Assembly: GCA_001692895.1 (NCBI GenBank)
Contig: KV748229.1
Coordinates: 495,359 to 559,358 of the forward strand
Direction of reading: 5' to 3'
DNA length: 64,000 nt
From: Cenococcum geophilum 1.58
Taxonomy: Eukaryota; Ascomycota; Dothideomycetes; Gloniales; Gloniaceae
Positions 56,663 to 64,000 of this stretch are shown here, one piece after another. Numbering within the stretch: position 1 is the first letter of the stretch; each line of letters begins with the position of its first letter. The notes under the pieces are model-generated. The model was not told the DNA's origin. It made no database searches and worked only from the letters and a program-made list of their open reading frames with translations. The translations under genes and the position numbers were made by a program.

Positions 56663-56822
56663 TTATCTCGGTCCCAGACAATCAACCAATCATAAGCTGC
56701 TTACATAACAGATTAATCATCTTATGTTGTTGTCGTCTGGTATTATCTCGGTCCCAGACGATCAGCCAATTATAAGCTGCTTACATAACAGATTAATCAT
56801 CTTATGTTGTTGTCGTCTGGTA
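56663..56822. repeat. Two tandem copies of an 80-bp unit
   Basis: The unit TTATCTCGGTCCCAGAC...GTTGTCGTCTGGTA occurs at 56663-56742 and 56743-56822; the copies differ at three or so positions, all transitions. Each unit begins and ends with the inverted pair CCAGAC/GTCTGG. Confidence 0.8.
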
Positions 56823-57183
56823 CACGGTTCGGAAATTTGTTAGTCCCTCGCGCCGATTTGTATGTAATTCTCATACAAACTTACGCGCTATACTATTTTT
56901 TTAGCTACCAATTAACAACAAACCAACATCTTTATAAACAATTAGTAAACGTTACGTTCTAGAACTTTGTAGGGCGATTCTAACGCTACTAAAATTATTG
57001 CGAACGGCCTGGTGGTTACCGCTACGTTTTGCCTTAAATATTACCACCAAAACAGTAAACATTTAGCTGGAGCCACTAATTCTTAATATTTAACCTCCTA
57101 TATTAATATTTATAGTAGATAAACACCTAAATAGCTAATGTATTGTATCTAGACTAACTCTGGGCCTTATTACCTGCTTTATT

Positions 57184-58470
57184 GCTCCTCCGCTGCCTGC
57201 ACAAACGCCTGCACAAAAGCCTGCACGAACGCCTGCACGAACGCCTGCACGAACGCCTGCGCGAACGCCTGCACGAACGCCTGCACGAATGCCTATACAA
57301 AGCTCTATATAAAAGCTCTGCACGAGGCTCTGCTTGAAGGTCCGGTCGAAGGTCTGGTCGAGGGTCTGGTCGAGGGTCTGGTCGAGGGTCTGGTCGAAGC
57401 TCTGGTCGAAGCTCTGGTCGAAGCTCTGGTCGAAGGCTCTGGTCGAAGCTCTGGTCGAGGGTCTGGTTGAAGGCTCTGGTCAGGGGTTTGGGTTGAAGCT
57501 TCTGGTCGAGGGTCTGGTTGTACAGCATCTGGTCCGAAGCTCCTCGGTTGACAGCTCTGCTCGAGGGTCGTAAGCTCTGGTCGAAGGCTTCCAGGTCGAG
57601 GGTCTGCTCGAAAGCTCTGCTCGAGGGTCTTGCATTCGAAACTTCTGGTTCTGAGGGTCTGCTCGAAGCTGCTTGCTCGAGGGTCTGCTTGACGAAGCTC
57701 TGCTCGAGGTCTGCTTGAAGCGCTCTGGTCGAAGCTCTGGCTTGTAAGCTCTAGTCGAAGCTCTGCGTCGAGGGTGCTGGGTCGATTAGCTCTGGTCGAG
57801 GGTCTGTGCGTCGAACGCTCTTCTGGTCGAAAGCTCTGGTCGAGGGGTCTGGTTGAAGCTCTGGTCGAAGCTCTGGTTGAAGCTCTGGTCCGAGGGTCCA
57901 AGCTCTGGTTGAAGCTCCAGGTGTCGAGGTCTGGTCGAAAGCTTCTTCTAGGGTTTGCTTGAAGGTCTGGTCGAAGCTCTTGGTTGAGCTCTAGTCGAAG
58001 CTCTGGTCGAGGGGTTCTGGTCGAAGCTCTGGTTCGAGGGTCTGGGTCGCAAGCTCTGGTCGAAAAGCTCTGTCGAGGGGTCTGGGTCGAGGGTCTGGTC
58101 GAAAGCTCCGGTCGAGGGTCTGGTCGAAAGCTCTGCTCGAGGGTCTGGTCGAAGCTCTGCTCTTCGAGGGTCTTGCTTTGAAGCTCTGTCGAAGCTTCTG
58201 GTCCAGAAGCTCTGGTCGAGGGTCTGGTCGAGGGGTCGAGGGTCTGTCGAGGGTCTGGGTCGAAGCTTCTGGTCCGAAGCTCTCTGGTCCAGAAGCTCTT
58301 GTCACGAACTGCTCTGCGCACGAAAGCTCTGCACACGAAGCTCTTGCACCGACGAGGGCTCTGCTCAAAAGCTTCTGCACAAGGCTCTGCTCAAAGCTTC
58401 TACACAAGGCTCTCTGCTCGAAAGCTCTGCACAAGGCTCTGCTTGAAAGCTCTACTCAAAACCTTATATA
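57184..58470. repeat. 1.3-kb degenerate 12/13-bp minisatellite (locus 3 of 3)
   Basis: First block (57184-57320): GCCTGCACGAAC repeated about nine times. Second block (57330-58310): about 75 units of GGTCTGGTCGAG/GCTCTGGTCGAA and GGTCTGCTCGAA with frequent single-base insertions. Third block (58310-58470): GCTCTGCACAAG and GCTCTGCTCAAA. The units share the core of the arrays at 29160 and 32200. Long open frames on both strands (Arg-Pro-Asp, Leu-Val-Glu) arise from the 12-bp period and are not called as genes. Confidence 0.85.
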
Positions 58471-59299
58471 ATAGAGCTTTAAAAGCTCTACTAACACACA
58501 GCCACTATAATGTAACTTAGGAAGGTTCTATAATTAGCTATATAACACCACCTATATATAATTATTATTATTAAATTCTATTTATTGCCCAATTTAGTCC
58601 CTTTTAGGTCTATATAGGAAAAAGCCCTATAAGGGGAAAATCCTTAAGTATTTCCTTTTAGCTAGTCCTATTTGTTTCGCTTTACCTAGCTAGTATATCT
58701 TTATATCTTTAGTCTACCTTATATATACTATACTTCTAGGTATATTAGAAAATCTAAAAGGAGTAGTAAAAGGTTTAGAAATTCGCTAGTAAGCCGCCTA
58801 TAGCTAGGCGGGGGTATTTAGTCCTTAAGGGGCTAGAAAAGGGCGTATTATTTAGTATCCTCCTATTAGATCTTATATGCTATTTAAAACTACTAAAGAA
58901 TTCCTTAGCCTATAAGCTATTTTACTACTATTTATAAGCCCCTACTTATAGAGAGTATCTAAGTAATATTATTTATGCCTACGCTAGTAAGTAGCTAATC
59001 CCTTACTAAGTAGTAGCTATAAAATAGTAGTATATAATATACGAACTAAATAGGCCACCAGTATATATATTAAGGTAACTAAGAAGTAGTCTATATAGGC
59101 CTAATAGGGATCTAAATTAGACGTTAAGTAATAAATAAATAATATTATATATTAAGGTAAGATATTTAAAATATAGATATTAGCTATATATTTAGACCTA
59201 GGACCTTTATCTATAGTAGAAAAACGGCTACATATTTTACCCTCGTTAGTCCTTTATATAAGAAAAGAGTTAGTATTAACTATAGGGTATTGTTTGTAT
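58471..59299. other. AT-rich RIP-degraded repeat, unassigned
   Basis: Very AT-rich DNA dominated by TAG, TAT and CTA words. No protein family was recognised. 59084-59150 is repeated in inverted orientation at about 61418-61480. Confidence 0.4.
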
Positions 59300-60330
59300 T
59301 AACTTAATAATATAAGTAAGTNATATCCAGGGGCACGAAATACGTATAGTATCGTATACTCTTTTAGATGGTAGTAACCTTTTCTTTTAATTATATATAA
59401 ATAGGAGGAATTTAAGGGGTTTCCTAAGCTTGTTTAGCTTACGTAATTGCGTCCATAAATTCTTATACGAACTTATTTAGATAGGTATTCTATATAGCTA
59501 CGTTTTATATTTTTACTACCTCCTTCTATTATTACTTCTATTTAAGATCTACCTATCTTATAATTAGTATAGTAAATCTCTATCTATATTAGTAACCTCC
59601 TATCCTCTATTGCCATTATAGTACTCTACTAGTATAACGCTAGGTCTTTATCTAATAAGATAATTATTTCCTTATTTCCTTTTCTCTCTATTATTTATGG
59701 GTAAAGGGCTTCCTAGCTAGTATATTTAGGCATATTACCTCTTTAAGGGGCTATCGCTTCTTATATACGTTTTAGTATTTAGTATATATTTTCTTCTACT
59801 AGGTAGCCTTATACTATAACTGCTCTCTATATAGTAGTTAAGTTAATATATAAGTCTANTAGTANAACTACTACTTCGCGTTCTAGTATNGCGCGTAGTA
59901 TTCTTCTATAGGCCCCTATAGTTCTATATAGGCACTAGTTTTATAGCTTAGCTAGTAGTGCTAGTAAGCTTTTTACTAGTACCTTACCGCCTAGTCCTAA
60001 GCCCTAGATTTAGGAGCCGTATAGCATTATTAGCCTTACTACTACTATATATAGTAGGCGTATATATTTAAAAGAGGGTCCTTATATTAAGGTAGTTATT
60101 TATAATACTGCTAAAAGTACTACTCCTCCCTTATAAGTANTCTATATAATATACTTATTCTAGTTTAACCTAAAGTCTACCTAAACCCCTAGGACCTTAA
60201 GGATAGCTTCTAGTTTTACTTTATAGCCTTAGATATTTACTATTAAGGCTAGGCTACTACTTACCCTTCTTTTCCTTATAAAGTAGATAAGCTAGTATTT
60301 ATCTTAGACTATATACCTGTACAGATAACG
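59300..60330 (-). pseudogene. LINE (Tad/I-like non-LTR) reverse transcriptase C-terminal remnant, copy 1
   Basis: The minus strand from 60330 reads LIYFIRKRR, then LEAILKVLGV followed by VDFRLN, then IRLLYIVVVRLIMLYGS, GLGLGGKVLVKSLL and CLYRTIGAYRRILR. This matches the region just after the reverse transcriptase of fungal LINEs (trans-membrane-like 'VLGVWVD' and 'LAYG' motifs) leading to RNase H. Many stops and several ambiguous bases are present; inactive. Confidence 0.65.
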
Positions 60331-60899
60331 CTTAATATCGCTATACTAGCGTAACAAACCTGCTAAAGATACGTTACTAAGAAATTTAACTTAAAAAAGT
60401 ATACCTAGGAAGTTACTAATAGGCTAGTAGCTATACCTTAGGTATTACTAGAGAATATCTAAAGGATTATAAGTAACTACTTAAAAGAATACTACCTAAA
60501 GGCCTAGCCTAGAAAATACGCCTACCGTAAATAGTTACTAGAAACGGCCTAACTACTTATAGGCGTAAAAAAGGGTAAGGTAATAGTATAGCGTAATAAA
60601 TTAAAGCCTACTACTAATAGAGCTATAAGGCCCTAAAGAATAGGCCTAAGAAGATAATATAAAAGGAGGGTAGAAATAGCTAGCGCTAATTTCTAAAAAG
60701 AAATTACCTTAAACCTTACTAAACTATATAATAAGGGACTACTAGGTATATATTAAAGTAAAGTAGGCGAGCTGCTAAAGAGACGCTAGGGGACTTTTAA
60801 CCTATTTATATTTTATTAGATAGAATAGAACTAGTATATAAATAATAATAAGGAAAATCCTTAAAATATTAGTAGAGGTTCTTTTTAGGCACGGGCTAA

Positions 60900-61400
60900 A
60901 CAGACCTATAGAATATTAGTAGCTAATTCTACCCCTTACCCTATTAATATAAGTTATATAATATTAGTAAAATAAATAAAGGTCGCTATATCAAAAGCTC
61001 CCTACTAGTAAAGCGTTAAGGCTAAATAAGGCAATTAAAGCTATAGTAATAAGCGGTAGTAATACTATTCGCTAACGTCGTAACTACCTACCTTTAGAGA
61101 GGCAAACTACCTAAATACTTTAAAGTAATAACTATAGTCGTCTTATAAGAGGTATAAAAAAAGACTACTCTATTTTAGAAAGCTACTAACCCTAAAAAGG
61201 CTCTTAAAAAAGATAGTTATAAAACGTATATAAGAAGCGGCAGAAGTATAAAAGCTACTACCGTAGATATAAATAGGCTTAAGAAAGAANAGATTAACCC
61301 TTTTAGCCCTCTTCNTAATTACCTNTANTATNTAAGCGGTATAGTAAGCTTACCTAGGATATATTATATCTATACTAAGCCTAGACCTAAGCGGAATATT
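60900..61400 (+). pseudogene. LINE reverse transcriptase remnant, opposite orientation
   Basis: The plus strand reads YFKVITIVVL, a DYSILESY block, then in a shifted frame RLLKKIVIKRI, EAAEV, KLLP and LRKxRLTLLALF. These correspond to the FR-x-x-TTVVLRKPGKDDY / YRPIALLNTLGK / GARKxRST series of LINE reverse transcriptases. Frameshifts, RIP stops and several N bases are present. Confidence 0.55.
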
Positions 61401-61899
61401 TAATTATATATTATTATTATTTATTGCTTAACGTCCGATTCGGATCCCTATTGGGCCTACGCGGACTACTCCTTATATACATATAGGGAGAAAACTCTAT
61501 TTAAGAAAACCCTGTAATCTATCTCCCCGCCTTTTAGGACTTGCCTATAAGGCGCCTGTAAGGCGCCTGCGAGTTACCTATAGTGCTCTACTACCTTACT
61601 TTTTAACCTCTTTAGGAACTACTGCTGCTATAACAAGCCTATGGACGCGCTAGTATCGCAAACTTTACTCTACTACTATAGAGTTATTAGGGGGCGCCCG
61701 TTGCTCGCCCCCCCTACCCTCTATTACTATTTCCTTTATAACCCGGAACTAGTTTAGTATATTTTAGCTAATAAGCTACTAGGTAACCGCCTTAAGGCCT
61801 TTTTATATTAAGAGCAGTATATTATAATTCTCTATACCAGCTACTAAGAGTATTACTTCTTAGTTAGTGCGTAAGGGGCATAACAGTATTACATATTTT

Positions 61900-64000
61900 A
61901 GTGTCTGTCTTAGCTAGCCACATTCGCATCTTAGGCTACCTACTAGGACACCTACCCAGTAGAGCCAGTCTTTTAGTCCTATTATTCCTATTCTTAAGAG
62001 TATTACTATTATATTTTCTGCCTTTATTAGGCCTTCTTAGAGCCCTAAAGTGTTTACCCCCTATAGCATTAACTATGCTATAGCTTAGGTTCCTCTTGCC
62101 TTAGTTAGCCTCTATACCTTTAACTCCTATATACCTCTCTAGCGTTAGTCCAGCTAGTATTATATTATAGTAGATAGTTTCCTAGCGTTCTTTTATACTC
62201 TACTTTAGCTCCTTTCTCTCTCTTACTATTATCTTTACTGGCCTCTTATACGTCTCCCTTTCTCCTCTATATAGGCCTAGGCCCTAAAGCAGCACTATTT
62301 TTCTTCTGCTTTCTTTACCTATTTCTCTAATATATCTTCCCTACTTTAGGGTTATTAGTTTGTTCTCCTATAGGGCGCCCTAGAGTCCCTCTATAGTTTA
62401 TTTAGGCGTGTCTTAATATACTTTATAATATTAGAGTTGCGTTTATTTTACGCCCTTTATATTATAGCGGCTTTAATATATAGTTATAGGGAGGGAATAT
62501 TAGCTTCCTTTTTAAGCAGTGCTGTGGCCGTTCGCTTATATCCGCCTATTATACTCTAGAGGCAGGCTATTTAGACCTTTTAGAGTAGTTTAAGGAGTGA
62601 TTTAGGGGGGCCTTTCTTAGATTCTTTAATGGCCTAAATACTAGACCTATACGTTATGGTTAGCCGGATAACTGCTATATATAGTAGGCGTAACCTCTAG
62701 AAGTATGGACCCTATATAAAATTGACGATCCTAGATAATATAATATACTATACTTAGCCCTTATAGGCTACTTACGCCGCATATACGCTCTACTGGAGCT
62801 TACTATCTACTTATACTCCTAATACCCTTAGGCTCTAAACTGGTTAACCCCTAAAGCCTTAAATATAAATTATATGCTAAAGATCTATAGATTAGTTGCG
62901 TTTTCTTATAAAGTAAATTAGCTGGTATTTCTCTAGTAAGAATTGGACTCTATATCGTCTTGCCTATTCTATATAGGTATTATAAGCTTTCTCTAGTGTT
63001 CTATAATTCTTTACGGCTATTAGCCCGTATATAATTAGGTTTATATTATTAACAAAGCCTATTCCCTAGGTCGCCCCTTTCTTAAAGGAGTTAAGTAGGT
63101 TGCTTATAAAGAAAAGGAAGAGTATAGGCAAAAGGGGTAATCCTTATGGAATTCCTATTATAACTGCGATAGGGGGGCTCTGGTATCCGCTAAAGACTAG
63201 TAATATTTCTTTCTAACCTATAAACCCTTAAATAAATTATATAATCTATTCTAGGAAGCCTTTTACCCTAAGNATNTATAGGAGACGCTTATAGGGTANG
63301 TTATTNTAGGCGCCNCTAATATNTAGGCTAAGNATTAATACTATAAAGTCCCTTNNNATCGCCNATGCNNATTTAATNGTGGTAGCGAGTAGCGTAANTA
63401 CTAATAGTGTTAAGCNGTTCTTTNTTGCCCCTATTTAGCTTTATAGTAGTAGGTCGTATTCCTTAGCCATATCTACTATATAGTCCGCTATTACCTTTTC
63501 TAAGATCTTGCTAAGGGTGTTTTCTAAGGTAATAGGGCGGTAGCTTCCTAGGATTAAGTAATCTGCTTTATCTTCTTTCTATAAAATAACCGTCGTTATA
63601 GATCTTCCGAGTTGCGGGTAGTAGCCTACGGTAAAGTATACCCTAGTTATATTTATAAGCTAGGGTGCTATAAGTGGTCTATAGGTTTTTAAGGCCTTAT
63701 TTAGAATCCCATCTAGTCCTAGTACTATATTATTTAAAAGGCAGCTAATAGTTCTGGCTATTTCCTCTATTATTATATCGCTGTCGACCCTTAGGTAAGT
63801 CACTGGTGTTTTACCCGTAATATTACTAAGGTCTACTAGAGCTGGTTAGGGGAAGAACCTTTCTATAAGGATCTTTACCTTCTTATTATTATTGTTAATA
63901 GCCTATAATTCCCCTGCTCTTTATAGGAGTAATAGGTATAAATCTTTTACTAGGCGCCCTACCTTTTTCTTTACCCATTTTGCTATAGCCTAAAGGCCCT
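61900..64000 (-). pseudogene. LINE (Tad/I-like) reverse transcriptase remnant, copy 2, running off the window
   Basis: From the right edge the minus strand reads ISCLLNNIVLGLDGILNKAL, ITRVYFTVGYYPQLGRSITT, EDKADYLILGSYRPITLENT followed by LSKILEKV (63490-63560), and near 63029-63058 FVNNINLIIYG. The last is the catalytic F-V-D-D box with both Asp changed to Asn by G-to-A mutation. Sequence homologous to copy 1 follows at 62500-62950. Many N bases fall at 63270-63430. The 5' part is outside the window. Confidence 0.7.

Larger units (their letters stand above)
56181..57183. other. MRPL7 upstream region merging into AT-rich repeats
   Basis: The promoter of MRPL7 lies just right of 56180. Two structured repeats (56300-56389, 56663-56822) are listed separately. 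From 56400 onward the DNA is AT-rich with no recognised gene. Confidence 0.45.

Noticed and set aside
57305-58336. 343-codon open frame (minus) of Arg/Pro/Asp/Glu/Thr repeats
   Set aside because: It follows a 12-bp minisatellite with phase shifts; similar open frames occur on the other strand. No start context, domain or complexity beyond the repeat.

Overview
This window is nuclear DNA from a filamentous ascomycete (Pezizomycotina; the class cannot be told from the sequence). Its genes have several short introns of about 50-150 bases with GT/AG ends. The proteins are recognisable fungal orthologues (a TRAPP subunit, a CaMKK-type kinase, a HAL4-type kinase, GSK-3, CBP80, mitochondrial uL5). 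The repeats are AT-rich and full of C-to-T and G-to-A changes, in the style of repeat-induced point mutation (RIP).

The layout falls into two compartments. Positions 1-28,140 are a gene compartment: the 3' end of LTV1 (1-353, +), BET5 (1085-1716, -), a CaMKK-type kinase (2092-5138, +), a HAL4-type kinase (9708-11295, +), a SUN-domain SLP1-like protein (12402-15647, +), a frameshifted kinase pseudogene (17003-18180, -), GSK-3 (20755-22284, +), the large nuclear cap-binding subunit (24221-27103, +) and a small secreted protein (27634-28137, -). Long gene-free stretches lie in front of the HAL4 and GSK-3 genes. From 28.1 kb onward, islands of genes alternate with RIP-degraded repeats. The islands are a NIPA-type Mg2+ transporter (36143-38525, +), a peroxisomal acyl-CoA dehydrogenase (40350-42096, +) and mitochondrial ribosomal protein uL5m/MRPL7 (55011-56180, -).

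The repeats are the most interesting part. (1) A 5.08-kb Tc1/mariner-type element (30292-35371) has 107-bp terminal inverted repeats (two mismatches) flanked by TA. Besides a decayed transposase it carries an unrelated decayed acidic-repeat ORF and four minisatellite arrays. (2) A tyrosine-recombinase retroelement with split direct repeats in the Ngaro arrangement (43392-54126, - strand) sits against a decayed SET-domain gene. (3) A complete copia-type LTR retrotransposon (46586-52570, 199-bp LTRs, ATAAT target duplication) is nested inside it. (4) A graveyard of LINE reverse transcriptase fragments in both orientations fills about 59.3-64 kb. (5) A 12-bp minisatellite family recurs at three loci (29.2, 32.2-32.7 and 57.2-58.5 kb).

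The genes are housekeeping or signalling genes and do not form a visible cluster or pathway. The only grouping is that three conserved signalling kinases and a kinase pseudogene lie within about 20 kb. All calls come from reading the sequence and translations by eye; no database was searched.
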